Below are positions 45,201-60,200 of a stretch of 64,000 nucleotides of DNA, piece after piece. The stretch's first letter is position 1; each line of letters starts with the position of its first letter. Source of the stretch: Prunella strophiata (Eukaryota > Chordata > Aves > Passeriformes > Prunellidae); assembly GCA_036583965.1 (NCBI GenBank), contig JAZBQD010000019.1:23315085-23379084 (forward strand). The letters are read 5' to 3'. The position numbers and the translations under genes are program-made. The notes under the pieces were generated by a model that was not told where the DNA came from, did no database searches, and saw only the letters and a list, made by a program, of their open reading frames with translations.

Positions 45201-48200
45201 TAGTTAATGTTCTTCTTTTGCTCTAAGTTAAATCTGCCAAATTTGATGCTCAATCTCCACAGAAAGGTGATACTCCCTCTAGAAAACAAAATTGATTTAT
45301 ACAATATTCCTCTGTTACTCCAGCTACATTCAATCAGTGTAGATCATTTGTGGCATTAAGCATTTCCAGAAAAAAATAACATTGAAAAAGAGATCAACAA
45401 ACTCATTGAGGAGCATTTAGGAACATGAAGAAGTGAAAATGGAGGAGCTCTCTGTTGGCAAGTACCTGTAGACAGACATATTCCTGTTGGGAGGAAGCTA
45501 TGATGCAAGCTCACCTCATTACCGACGTGAAAGTAAGTTAAGTCTCCCACTCCCTGCTGCACACCAAACAACTGAAAACATCACCGAGAAATGTGTAATG
45601 CTCAAACGCCAGCAGAGGAGCTCAAGAAGCAGCAGAGGAGCCCGAGCTGTTCTGAATATGCAGTTCCCCTCTGTCCCTTTTTGTTACTGCTACCCAGGAT
45701 TTATTTTAAAAAGTTATGTCCTTCCATGTTTGAAGCTGGATTGCTTTTCCAGAGATGTCTGCTTCCATCCATATTATTGCAGTTCAAGGTACATGTGTGT
45801 CATGCAGCAGACACTACACAAATGTCAAAAACCCGCCACAAAGGATTATTTCAGAATATTCTTTTCTGAAAATGAGACAAGGTGTCATTTTGTAACACTG
45901 GTGCTTGTGATTATTTATGGCTGATGATTATTTAGTGTTAAACTACTGAACATCATTTTATCATTTCATATTTAAAAACAACAAAGTAGAAGCATTTATG
46001 AAAATCCACAAAACTTAAAAACTCACCTTTAGAATTTTTAAAGTAACATCTGAAAACAACTAATTTAATTAGCTCCTTCAAAACCTAAATAAATCAATCA
46101 GTTAAATTTTGCCCTTCTTATACAAAAGCCACAAAGTTTTATGTAGTATCCAATTTGTATTCTAGAGCAAATTTTACAATGGTATTGAAGTTTCAGGTTC
46201 ACCAGAGCTCATTTCTCCATTCCTGAAAGTTTGTAGAACTTCCCACTAAGCCACACCTTGAAACAGAGCATTGCACTAAACACTACAGTCACATTTTAAA
46301 AATTAGACTCCATTACTTTAAATTTCAATATAAGAACCTTTGTGCACTATGCACTGAGAAGACCCAGGAACAGACTTTCAGAATGAAATTGTGGCTGTGC
46401 ACAGCACATAAGGAAATGATAAATCACACACATAATCAAGAGGAATGTAAGAATAAAGTAAATCTGTGCCAAAGTGAGAGCTCTGGGGCATATGTTTGGC
46501 AATTGTCACAAGTCAGTGTTTGCAGCTAGAACTCACACTTTTCAGACATTTTCTGAAGCTTATTACAATCAGCAAGATCTTACTGTGCTCTCCTGTAAAC
46601 AACATCTACTCAGAAAGAAAAAAAAAAGCAAAACAAGACTCAGAACATTGTTTTTGGAGTCTGCACTTACATCATTCTGCAAATGTGTGCCCTCTGGGAC
46701 TAATGCAATAAACCTAATGGGCAGGCCAGCTCCCAGGAGTTTTGGAGCAACTAACGCACACCACAGTTTACACGTCTTTCCAGAAATAATTATAATTGAT
46801 CATCTACAATGAAGCATTATTGTGAACTAAATATAGTAATTCTTACTCACAGACTGCAAGTGCTTCTAATGTACACCTTAAGCTAAATGTTGACTGCCCT
46901 GGCAGAGTAATTTTCCAAAGAAATTGCATTCTTTACATAGGAATGCCTGGGTTTTTAAAAACCTAAGTTCTGTCAGAATTTACTTTTAAATCTATAGACC
47001 TACATATATATGAAACTGAATCTAGAAGGTAGTTATAAAACTAAAATTGTGAATATAGATTTAATAGAAAGCCCTTCTCAGCATCTGAATCTGTGTCTTG
47101 CAGCATGCTAACATCTAGTTTGTTAATGAAGTTTGACTGTTAAAGGATTATTTCAACAGCCTTGCAAGTAATCTACTTCAGCATAAAAGTGACTCTGCTG
47201 CTTGCTCCCCATTTTACATTTAAGTGGATACCATATAAAAATCATGGTTTTTACATTATGGAGTTTTCATTATGGAAGGAAATGCAACAGTTCTTAACAT
47301 GAACTTAAGAAATAATTCTACATTATTAAATTAATCATTGCTTATAACAAAAATGCAGACCAATCCTAGCTTAATTGTCTAACTGCCTAGCTGTTTGGTA
47401 TGCCAAAATCATTGAGTACAAGGTGCCTCTGCTTGTACTGCAGGTGCCACATCATCAGTATAATCCACAACTATTTCTGTGACTTAAAAGAGAACACAGC
47501 AGGAGAAGAGATCGTGTAGCTAGAGCCCTTAACAGCAAGAGGTGAAAGGCTGCTTTATGTAAACCAGACCTTCTAAGGCTATTTCTATGGTGCAGTTGTG
47601 ATTTTGGTTATTGGAAAGTTATGATGCACAGGGCTGTACCACACATGAAGAAGCAAACCTCAAAATGCTAAGAAATGCTGTGTCCCATTTAGCTATTTGT
47701 GACTTCTCATGGACATGATACAAAAATAGCAGTTCTGAGCAGACTGCCTAGATAAAATCTTCATTTAGAAGTTTCACTGTTCAGTAAAAAAAACAACAAA
47801 ACTGATCATAATGACCAGACACCCCTTTCCATGAATAATCCTTCCACCACAGCCATGGTACATGCATTTCTGCCTGAAAGTTGCTTTTGACTTTGACAGA
47901 ATCCTAATATCAGCACTAATGAGAACAAAAAAGTACAGCGCAAATTGTGCCCTTATGCTCCTGGAAAGTCCATTTTACATACTAGAAGAAGAATTCTATT
48001 GCTCTCCTGGAACTGCAAAGCATAATGAACTTCAAACTTCTCAATGCCTAAGATGTTGAAAAGGTATACCGATACTTTATCATTCAGAACCAATTTCAAA
48101 GCATGCCACTACTTTGTCCTCACAGATGTCAATTTTGAGAAGTGACAAACATCTTCAATACAGTTCAGCTATGAGACATGTCTCCAAGAATGCAAGAAGT

Positions 48201-51200
48201 TACTGATGACACTTAGGAAAAAAGGTATGCAATATGAAAAAGAGTACAGTGCGATGTAAGTTGACTCTTTGCTTATATAAAAATAATAAACACAGAAAGA
48301 TGAAGAATATAAATACTGGTTTTTTTTCAAATTTGAAGACAAAGTACTTTTCTTGAACAGATGGAACAACAATTAATGAGTATATAAAACACTGATGATT
48401 AGAAAGTAGTAAAGTCTCCTGCCTCTGGCAGAAGATAAATTCCTGTTCTGTATAGACGCTTTTGCAGGTTTCAGACACATGTATGAAATCAACGTATTTA
48501 TTTGTCTTTGTAAGGAGGCACAGTAAAAGCAAAAATTCAAGTCTTGCAAACATCATTAGATACCAACTATAAGAAACAGGAAAAAATAAATACCCACCTA
48601 GCTTTGCCTCAGAAGTGTCCATCTCCCATTTGCTTTTCGGAATGTAACCCTAAATCATACACAGAAAGAAGCTCGGAGGATTAGAGAGAGACACACATGC
48701 ATATCACTTTTGAACTGGAAACAGCATTACAATGGGAGTTTAAGGTATTTCTTTTTGTAAGGCACAATTCTCATTATCAGATGGAGACCAGTTACTCGGT
48801 ATTTCAGAACTTCTGCATCCACTTCCCATTCAGTGATTTCAGTAGCCCTTGCAAATCATTACAAGAGTGCTGTCCTCTGCAAACACAGAACTCCAGAATG
48901 AGTCTGACAGACAGCAAAGGCACTGTGTGCAGTTACTGTATTGTATTATTCCAGGTGCCAAAGTCACTGCAACACAACTTTCAGGCATAAAGAATATTCA
49001 AAGCTTTACAAACACAAATGAAAAAGTCACCGTAAGTTTTTATGAACACATTCCCAGATTTAGTACACGCAAGCTTCACTTACTCCTTTTGAAGGGACAT
49101 ACTAAATTCATGTATGAGTGGTTAATCCACAATTAAACAATATTTTTTTGTTTAAATGAGAGTATCTGCTGAATCACTAGGATTTAAGTATTACTTTTCA
49201 TTTTAAAATGGTACTCTTAGTGCAATGATTCTTATAAAACAATTTTGCCCTACAAATAATGTCACCATGTGTAATGATCTTTAGCCAGTTTATTCTTTGT
49301 AAATAAGCATAATGAAAATAAATTTGGCAAAAAGGTGTTTTAGTTAGCCTCTTGTTATATTTTCTTTTTATATTCTGTGACAAGTAAATTGTTACTAAGT
49401 AACCCTCATTCCAGTTGTTCAGTTTTGGTATAAAAGTACCTATGTTCCTCTGCAACCACATAAAAAAGCTCAAGGTAGTGAATGGAAGCCCTCCGAGAGA
49501 ATTTCAGTATTTTTTAGAATGTTTTTAATAGAGAGGGAAAGGAACTAGTCTAGAAGATTTCAAGAAGAAAACAAACAATCCACAAACCAGTTTTATTACA
49601 CTAACTACTTTCCTGCTTTATTTATAGGTTGCTTCCACTGTGGTAAAAATATAAGTGTGTTTGTTAATACTATGTGTTACTAAATTAGTGTATTCCAGTA
49701 AATTCCAGAGAGCCACACTGCATTTGATTATATTCACCACTGCTCTTAAAAAAATCCTTGAATGACCTTTTTTCTATCAAGCATATATCAGTGATTTGAG
49801 GTTATCAGATCTCTGGATTTTCTTGGTTTTAATCAAATCTGTAATTAATGCAAACCAAAACAGTTTGTGCTGCAATATTTCCTTGTAACAAATAAATAAA
49901 CTTCATGTATATACATATATTTATACATTTAAACCAAGTTGCACTTTAAAGCTTGCTCAGAAAATTTACACCACAGCTAAAAGCCTGTATTAAACAAAGT
50001 GATGTGGGGTACACTGGTGAGAAAACTAAGTTAAATGTATCAATAATTCATACCATCAAGCACAGAAAAGCAGGAATTGTCTGAATGCTACGAACAATCC
50101 TATGGGAGTTGATAATAGCAAGAAGAGTGACTTTGATGGTGTGAAATGGCCTATTGTGTGCTGAATCTATACAATATCCTGGTCCTCAAATAGGATAAGC
50201 AAAGATTCAGACTTTATCCTTTGGTACAAGACAATTGGATATTTCAAAGATATCTGCCAGATGGCAGGAGCTTCAGACCTCCCTTTTCTCACAGGATTAA
50301 ATGCAGCAAAATGAATTGCAGGACCCTTATCAAATGCTCTCAAAAGGGCAAGAGATACCAAATACAGTGTGCTGTTCCACTTTCTGTCTGACATAAGTTC
50401 TCTGAGATTAGCCATCTGACTGAATTCCAGAGATTACACACAGCAGATAATGCTCTTTTTCATATCTTGTGAATCTGAATAGAACACATTCTTATATGCA
50501 GATTACTTTTTGCTTTCTCTTTGTCTCAAAGAAAAGGCCTGTTGTTATAAGTGCTGTACATTAGGACACTCCCCGGAACCCATAAACACACACATACACA
50601 CACAAATTTATGCACAGATGTCTCAAAAGCTAAAGACAACTTTCTCTTTTAGCTATAGCTCATGGAAATGGGACTAGCAGCCATATTCTTGTAATCATGG
50701 ATGCATCTTTGAAATGTTCTAACCACACTTTATGCAGTCTCATATTCTGCGCGAAAGAATAATTTAGTAAAGAGAATAAATGAGTCATGTTGAAAAAAAC
50801 CAGACGTTTATTAGAATCCACTTTTCCTAAGCTTTTTAAATTCTGATTTCAACTGCTTTCTGACCTGCCACTCCTGAGGAATAATAAATTTCCATCAAGG
50901 AAAAACACTTTGCTCAACTCAGACATTTTTGGTTACTTCCTGTTTATTGAACTTTAACTGCTTGGTTGTGGGCACCAATATTTGAGACATTCAACTCATC
51001 AAGCATGGACCAGTTGCAGCTCCAACACATACCAAGAAGTTACAGCAGGAAGCCTTTTGTAGCCTTTTAAATACATACCTAAAAAAAACAGCCCTCAGGG
51101 CAATTCTGTAACCTTTATTTATCCAAGAGACCTAATGCCTCACCTTGGAAATACCACCTGACAAACAAAGTCAGTCAACCGTGGCAGAAAAAGCAGTCTT

Positions 51201-54200
51201 CATAACTGTTATCATATACTGTGACAATTGAGGAGAGTTCTTGAGACACGTGAAAGGAAATAAGCTAAATTAATCTTTGCCCATTGTTCCCATCCCTCCA
51301 ATTTGTGTAATTCTTAGATTTTCAGGAAGACAGCACTATTATGTACTGCAATTTAAAATATCTCTACGAGGCATGTTACCATGCTCTATGGACAATACTG
51401 TTTGTAGCACATACTCACGTATTCTTAGAAATAAATGAGGAAGAAATAATATGATTTATCATTAAAGTTCTCCTAGAAATGTTTAAATAAAAAACTACTA
51501 GAAACATGTGTGCTAAGATTGCACTGCTAAGAATGGTAATGGGTTGGCATTTGTACTGAGATTCTCTCTCAGACACATTAATGAACAATTTGTTAGGGAT
51601 GGCTGATGTGTCTCCTACCAGTTCACTTTCTTCTTCCTCTGCTGTGTCCTTCTTGGCTTCTTCTTTCTGGTCTTCAATATTTGCATCAAAATCCTCCATC
51701 TCCACCTGTTCCAAAGCACATGCACAGACTTACAAGGCACTGTCTGGCTTTTAATTATTTCTTTTTAACAGAGTAAATAGAGATGTCCAAATTCAAGTAG
51801 AAAAGAAAGGATTCATCTTTGAAAGTATGATGATGCAATATATATGAATCCTGTGTCCATGCTGGCTTTTCTCAGAAGCACATTTTCTTCTAGCAACAGA
51901 ACGACAAAGAATATTCTTTATAAAGATTTTTTGGGGAAAAACAAAAATTGTTTATTCCCTTCCTTCACACACATTCCTTGTGTTACCACTATAGGTAACA
52001 GCAAGATACTTGTCTTGCTTCCCACACAATCACATTTCAAAATTTGCAATCTCAGAAAAAGGTTTTAAACTTGCCATTTATATATACCTGGAATGGCTGT
52101 CTCTGCATAGAATATCTCTAGTGAGCCTTTACCTTTAATGTATCTTTAAATCACAGTAAAGAATAATAGAGAGAGAGAACCAGAGAGTTCAGCATAATAA
52201 AATAGAAGAATGAAGACATAACATCTAACTCTGCTCATCTAATGCAATACTTTCTGGGCTCCACAGCTGTACTGGGAACCCATGCATATAGTCTGGAACA
52301 CATAAAATTCTCCAAGGATGTACAGTTCTTTACACAACTTCCAAAACCTTGTAAATCCCAATCTGCTGCTCTCTGAGCCTACTTTGGAGTGGAACCTTTT
52401 ACTGTCCTCTTAAAGGTTACTATTTTCCAGTACAGAGAATTTGGAGATGTAACAATAACCTGCTAACATCATGACAAACTGCAAAGACCCTCTGTCTCCT
52501 TCAGCAGTTCATCAGTTTCTATGGCCACATCAAGAGCGGTTCTGACAGCAACAAGCTATGGTTCATTCACAAAGCCCACACAACTAACACACTAATTTAT
52601 GCCCAGAGCTCCTGACACAACTGCCAAAGAAGAATGCAACAATATGTCAGTAAGCTGACACACCAAAGACGCATGTCATGGCAAACTGCAAATGAAGTGA
52701 AAAGGCAATTATAACCTTCCACTACATGTTATTTATTTCTTCATTCTCTGCTAAACATCTGTATTTCTCAAAACAAGAACTGAGTTCAAATTTATTTATT
52801 TCCTTATCTTACTTTCTCCAATTACTTTCTCAAAATATGAACTAAATAATTCAGTAATCTGTAAAAAGTGCTGAGTTTTATCTAAGAGTGTGAAGATTCT
52901 ATTTAATCTCCTTAAATGGTATTCAACAGTTGCTAAGAGCACAGTGACTTCAATTCTTGCTCAAAGACTGCCTAAGTTTGAGCTTCAAAAAGGTGATAAA
53001 AGGTAAAAATGTACATTCATGCTTGGGGTAATTCGTAAGAATAACAAACACCTTTCCTGACACAGTGATTCTGGCTTTCTAAAGTGCCTTGCTTGTAATT
53101 GCCTTGCTGTGATCACATCTTTGTCTGCTTCATATTTTCAGTATAGTCTGATTGATCTAATCTGCAGTTTTAACCAGAGATTCTCACCTCTTCGATAGCA
53201 GCATCCTGCAACAGAGAACGAATGTCCAGGCGCATCATGTGGCGTGGTGCTGCCTCCCAGTGATCAGACATCTAACAAAACACACACAAAAATGAAGCAC
53301 CTCTAAAAATCTAACAGAGTCATTGGAAAATTTGGTTTCTGATTGCTAACAGGATGTATCTGCACTTCAGTAATTTTAATCAATCCCATGAAATAACTAC
53401 CAGTGTTTCTTACAAGAAAAGTGTAAGCATTATGTAATCTATAGTTTTCAAACAACAGTGGGTCCAAAAGCACAATATGACTCCAGATGTAAACAGTTAC
53501 CCTGCTGATATCCTTTAGCTTGCGCCCATGAATATTCCTCTTGGAGCACGTCTGGTTATCTGCACTCATTTCAGCTAAGTAGACCTAGAAAGAAAAAGAC
53601 AATATTAAATATTGTAAACCAATTTTTAGAGCTCTTTTTCTGCATTGTGATACACTCTGCAGTTGAACACTTTAAGAAAGGTAAATTTGTAACTAAACCA
53701 CAGCATTTTTCCTGAATGTGGGAGACACTTTCCATTCAAAAGTTTAGCAACATCAGCATATGGCTGTCAGCAAGTTCAAATGCTATTTAGGCTCCATTAC
53801 CTCAAACCCCTTTGTTTTTGCAGCACTCCAAAACTGCTCAAAGTGTCGCACTCTATCATTGATAGCATCAAGGATAATGAAGGGAAAGAAGCCGTCGTCC
53901 AAGGTCTTTTTGAAAGTTTTAAACATGCTGGTGCGATAGGTCTCCTCCATATCAGCCTCATATTCGTACTCCATCACCTTTGCCAAGGACAAAAGCATTA
54001 AGAAAGGGGACATCTATAAAATGGCTAATATTCAACATCTGAATGGCATGACCACAAAGTACACTGGTGTGAGAAAAACACCTTTCAGGTCAGTTTTTAA
54101 GAATTTGCTCATACCACCCTAATATAACCCTAAGTTATATTGGCTTGTTTTGAAAAACAGCCCAGAGACTTCTGCACTTTTCCCAACCCACAGACTGGAA

Positions 54201-57200
54201 TTCTGATTGCCACTGTTTTTCCAGAATATCTTGTTTCTTTGTCAAGAAAAGCAACATAATTAAGACTACCTTCTTTTTAACTTTTTTCCCGGTATCTGGG
54301 TCTCTCTCCTCTTTCTCCACTTCAGTGATAAAGTAGTCATCCAGGCTGAGCACTCTTGGTGCAGGTCCTCCACATTCTACTTCCTTATCCTGGGAAGAAA
54401 GCAAAAAGAAAGCATATACCTTTGCTGTAAAAATGCCATTCTGCTACACAGAATCTTCAGTATATTTTTGGTCAACAGCAGTTCCCTGCTCAATAGTAAA
54501 AACAACAAAAGAGTAGTATCCCTCCTGCTTGCTAATACTGGTGAAGAGTCACACAGCACATGAAGACATGGAACATGAAATAACAGACTTGAATTAGGCA
54601 AACAGAAAGTAAAGAGTAGAGGAAGCACATGTAAAAGACAAGCAGCACTACACAGCGAGTGCCTGTTTACATACCCTGATGAGTTTTGCTACATGTGTCT
54701 TTCCACTGCCCGGTAACCCTCTCATGATGATCACAATCTGAAACAAAGATCATGTAAGAAGGTATGTACTACATGATGTACTACTGTACTACATTTAACA
54801 GACTCTCTTTTGCAAATATTTTCTTATGGAGAATTATGTGCTTTGGGCTCACACTTTTGCATATCATCAAGCACTCACTGTCTGTATTAGAAACCAGGCT
54901 GTGAGAAAAGGTAGTAGTTCCACATAATTCTGAGTTTTTGATGTTAATCATCTCAGCAGTTTAGGTTACATGCTATAGATTGGGTTCAGTTTCACTAACT
55001 TTTTTCATTCAACTGAATGGAACTTACCTAAATGTTTTATAGCCTAAATTTTGTTCCTTCTTATATAATAATGGTGCATTGCCAAATCTCTGGGTGAAGA
55101 CAAGTCTTTTCCCTGATACATCAAAAACCAAAGTGAAGACCTCAGAGGCCAAAACACCTTAATACTACACACTAATTTGCTTTGAGCATTCCAACGAAGT
55201 TTACCTCTCCTGTGGACTCCTAATAGCTGTGCTACAGCACTCCAGGCATCTGCAAAGGAACCAAGCTAATTTCCAGAGCTTCCTCAAATGTACACTTTTT
55301 CCCAACATATTACATCCACCAGCATTTTATCTGAATACAGACCTTGTTGAAACTGATTGTTGCTTTTAGAATGCATACTCACCCTCTCTGGCCTGCTATC
55401 CCGTCCTGGTGGCTTTAAAATATCATCTACATTTTTAGATTCTGGCTTCCTTTCTACTCGTGGAGCAGGTGGTGGCTGACGAGGCATTGATGGAGCAGAA
55501 ATAGGAATCCTTTCCTCAGGGTAATTTCTACGATCACCTTCAAATTCCAGTGTTTGGACAGAAGAATTTTCTTAGTTCAGTAAAATAAAAAAATTAAGAT
55601 GTTCTGAGCTGATTTAAACAGACCTTCATTATTTTAAGTTAAATTCACAGATATGTCCTCAAAATAATTAAAATTTCTAATCTTAAACCTATTGCAATCA
55701 AAGATGGTTTTTAGCAGAGTATATAATGGTTTCATTCATGATCCCAACACGACTGAGAAACAAAACTAAATGCCACCACCTAAAGAGATTTTATATATTT
55801 TATATATTTTATATATTTTGAACAAACAAATACTGCAAATCAATTAATCATCTACCAATTAGTCTTCACCTCTGCAACTCCATTATTTTTTATAATATTC
55901 TAGGAAGACTTTAAGATAGAGAAACTGTACCTCCAAACATGGAAGGCCCATGATCATATGCTGGACGATCTGTCTTTCGTTCATATGGTGGTCTTTCAAA
56001 ACCACCTCGCCTGGAGGATGGATGGTCTTTCTTGTCACGGTAAGACTGAGTTCTTGAAGGTGTAGTAGGAAGAACCCTGCCAAAAAAGTATTTAGTGTAT
56101 TTTGTGTATTTTTATGCATTTCCACTATGGATTCCAGAGTGAAAGGAACATGTACCTCACAGGCAGAATGGAGAGGCTGATACACATCACAGCTTCACCT
56201 GTACTGATTTCCACAGTGCTCCAAAATCACGTACCTGTCATCTCGGGGATGCCGCTCCTTTTCAAATCTCTCTCGTTCGTAGTCCACAGAGCCTCGGTCT
56301 CTGTGCAGCTCCCGCTCTCTCTTGAAATCCCGATGATCCGTGTTGGAATTACCTTGACGCTCAAAATAAGGCTCACGATCCCTTTCTCTGTTGTAGCGAC
56401 CTGGATGCTCTGAAGGGAGAAACCCACAGAAATCCAAACTACTGTTTTGGAAAAAGAAGGCAACAGGCAAGAGTGCAAGAGCAGTATATGATATGTGAGC
56501 TAGGATGCACTTAATCAGACACTGTTTTTCAAACTGTACAACAGACAACCAGACTGTGCAGCCCTACTTAAAGCTGAATTTTTAAAGTGGCTAGGTTATT
56601 GACTGCAGTACTCCTTTTGAAAATATAAACTGTTAGGGACCTCGGAAGAAAATAAAGTGGCTTGTAGCTTAAACAACAGTTACTTAGTTTGGACAAGCTT
56701 TTAGCATCTTACAATTTTTCTTAAGAGCTGACTAACACTTTGAAAGCTAGCCAAGCACCTCCTACCTTTTTGAAATGTTTGCCTGTCTGGTAGAGGTTCT
56801 GGACGAAGAGTTACCCTCTCCCCATATGGGATCTGTTCCACTTTACTTGTGGTTATATCTGGTTGAAAATAAACAAAAAAATCATAAGGTTTTAAAATAC
56901 ATACCTTGCATTTTCTTTCCTCTTCATGAAAAGTAATCAGTCAATGGCATGAAAAGTGACTAAAACAAACTAGCATAATTTCTTTTAATGGACAATGCAA
57001 AAAGACATTTACATAAATAAACAGCACCATGGTTTTTAAAGGCTGAAGTGGGTTTGTGTGTGTGTATGTAAACCACTCCATCTTAATAACAGGACTTCTG
57101 CCTTTTCAGGTGAGTTCAGGTAGCACGCAGTGGCAGAAAATGAAACAGCAAAATGCTCTGTGAGTTACTGTAACATCAAGAATAGTAACAAAATCTCACA

Positions 57201-60200
57201 ACAATGACATTTTTTCTAACAGCTTTTAGTAAAACATCTACTTAATGGAACAGATATGGCTTCCAGTCCTGTTATGGTACTTTAGAGACAAAAAAAAAAC
57301 CCAGTCTTTAAATGAAAATGCACAACTTAAGAAGTTCTTTATGACATGATTTCACTCCTGTTAAAGGAGGGAGATCTATTCTATTTAAAAACTAATGTTG
57401 AATTTTAGCTTTGGTAAGCTCAATAGTAAAAAGAAGAGCCCTCCACTACTTATGTTAAAAACAACTGTATAGGGTGCATGTCCTTCAGAACCAGCCTCTG
57501 TCTCCCCCTCTGGCTAGAGGGTACCTCACACCCATTATGCAGTATATAAATAATGGAAACACCAGCCATATTCTGTTTTAAATCACTAAGTCACACCTAA
57601 GAACTCTAACCATCCAAAGTACCTTCTAGCCCAGTTATTTCCATACTCACCTACAAAGGGATTAAGGGAAAGTAACAGTATCAACCTAAATCAGCACATT
57701 ATTTTGTATTTATTAGAAGCACCCATGGCTATACACCATTCATGGAATAGTAGCCATGGAATATACACTGTTCACCAACACAAAATAGCTCTTTCTAAAA
57801 GTATCAAGAAAAACAATAAACTCAGAATCATAACTGGTTAAAGGTTAGAGACTCCTTATAACTGCACTGCTCAGCATTACATCATTAAAGCACACAAGCC
57901 TACACATCAACTGCAGAACATGCATATTTTGCATGGCACACACACACCAAAAAAAAGGTCAAGAGGACTAATTATCTCTTTGATACATATCAAATGCACT
58001 GTAATACCCACCTCGCCCGTGGCCATAATCCACTGTCTGCTGAATGAGGGGTGCTTTAGGAACTGCTGGAATAACTGGAGGAAGGGACACTGGTACAGCT
58101 GATGGAATGGAGGTGTGGACAGCAGGCACTTTCACAGGCGAGGAGACAGGGGGAGGCATCATCGACTCCTGCTTACACAACTCGTACTCCATATTTGCAC
58201 CTTTATCCTCATTTGTGTCCCACAGTCCATGGAAAGAGTCCTCATCCCAGCGTTCCTGTTCCACAGCAGAAGGTGATGGTTTTAAAGACTGACCATGACT
58301 TGGGGTTGTAGTTGGAGTAGAAACTGGAGCGTGTGGCCTTGTCATAGGTGTAGTAGGCCTTGCCAGTGGGGCACTTGGTCTTGTCACAGGGGTAGGCTGT
58401 CTGAACAACACGGGAGGCTTTATAATAACAGCAGGAGAAGGTTTAATAGCTTGGGCTTCTACTGGTGCCTCTGAAGATAGCTGAGAAGAGACCTAGATGC
58501 AGAAAGCACTTTTAATGTAGATCTGTAAACTAACCTTCTCTCATCCTCAGTACGTGCAATGGCAATTGGTAGTCAAATCATACACATTTTCTAGTACCTC
58601 CATCAAGGTGCTACAGGTAGGAGGACTATTTTTAAAAACTGGTGGCCTGATTTAATTTTGCATTTGCTCACTATGTGAAGGCTTAAACACTACTGATTTT
58701 CTTCAAAATAACCTTACCAATTTTAGCTCCAGTAGGCCTATCTCGGTTCAAAAGTGTCTACTGTTTTATTCCCAAAGACTCCTGCTGTCTGCAAAGATTC
58801 CTGCTGTCTGTGTGGAGGCTGAAAATCTGAAAGTAGGGCAGCTTGGTGAGATGCAAAAGGATTGATAAGGCCAGTTTCTTTATGGAAACCACAGGAAAAA
58901 TTCAGAGAGCAGAAATACCTGGAGAAACCTTAATAAAATCAGTATCAGAAAAATATAAGAAATTGGAAGGTCTTGCCTAGTGGAAAACCAAACCAAACCA
59001 AATCCTTCATGAACCAAACATCCACAAGAAACCCCACACATTACAAGACTTTTCAGCATAAGAGCAGATGCCAAGTTACAGGCAGCCTTATTAGCAATAT
59101 ACAACAAAAATTGCAGGATGGTTTTAGATACAAAGCTGAGTTCTGTAGTAACAAGTCAAAGTCACAGCAGAAATATCTGGAGGCAGGAATTCCAAAAAAG
59201 ACAAAAGTTGTTTGAAAACCTCTAGGCAGATGAGTGAAGTAGTCCTGAGATACAAAATATGAAAATTGAGTAAAGTAACTTCCTAAAGGCATCAACATAC
59301 ATTCAGTTCTTGGTAGCAAGCCAGTTCCATTATTTTACTTTACAGACACTGTGAATAAGGAAGAGGTCATCTAGGCAAAAAGAAAACTTGCAGTGCCTCA
59401 TTCACTGCATAACACTTCTCTGAACAGAGGGACAAAAAAAAACTGGTCTGGCTAAATGTCAGACCCAGAAGACCTTATGACTAAATTTATTGGTGAGAGT
59501 AACTTTGGGGTTAAGATAAAAAATAAAGACTGGGCATCAATTCAGATATCTCCTCCAATACACATTTAACAAAACTATTTACTCATTCTAGGAAGGATTT
59601 ATAAACCTGAGTTAGCATGACTGCAGAAGTTCAGTTGATTTCTGAATTATCAAAAAACCCAAATATAAGCATCTGAGAAGAGTTCCCAGAACTGCGCAGG
59701 AAATTGAGCAGTAGAGGAGTAGTTGCATCACAACCGGATGGAAGTACACAAACATGAGTTTCCATGCACTTCATGATATTCTAGAAGGTAATAAAAATTC
59801 TCAATAAAAAGCAGCACACAGAAGGCTAATGCCCATGCTACATTGAAATATCTCAATTTCTGATGGATGTATCCTCAAATTTTTCCAACTTCAAAGAGGA
59901 GATAGCTCCTGTAGTAGGAAAAGCAGTGCAAATTGAAAGAACTTAAGCAAGGAAAAACAGGGTCTTCTTGTGAACCTTACATCCCTGTTTTGGGAGAGCT
60001 CACCTCTTTTTGCACATTATCCTACAGCAATCTAGAGTATTGAACCTCATGTGCAACCATCCCTGATCGGTCATACTCAGATGACACGGTGGACTTGTAG
60101 GTGTAGAAGAAGGGATTACAAGTGACCTTAACCCTGATAAGTCACAGTTGTACTAATTACCAAAGAAGAACAGCCTTGCCCTTAATGGGCTGTGACTAAT

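Noticed and set aside
55883..56185. 100-codon minus frame over a YLPM1 exon
   Set aside because: It is a shadow frame. The neighbouring exon phases and the conserved SRTQSYRDKKDHPSSRRGGF block are in another frame.
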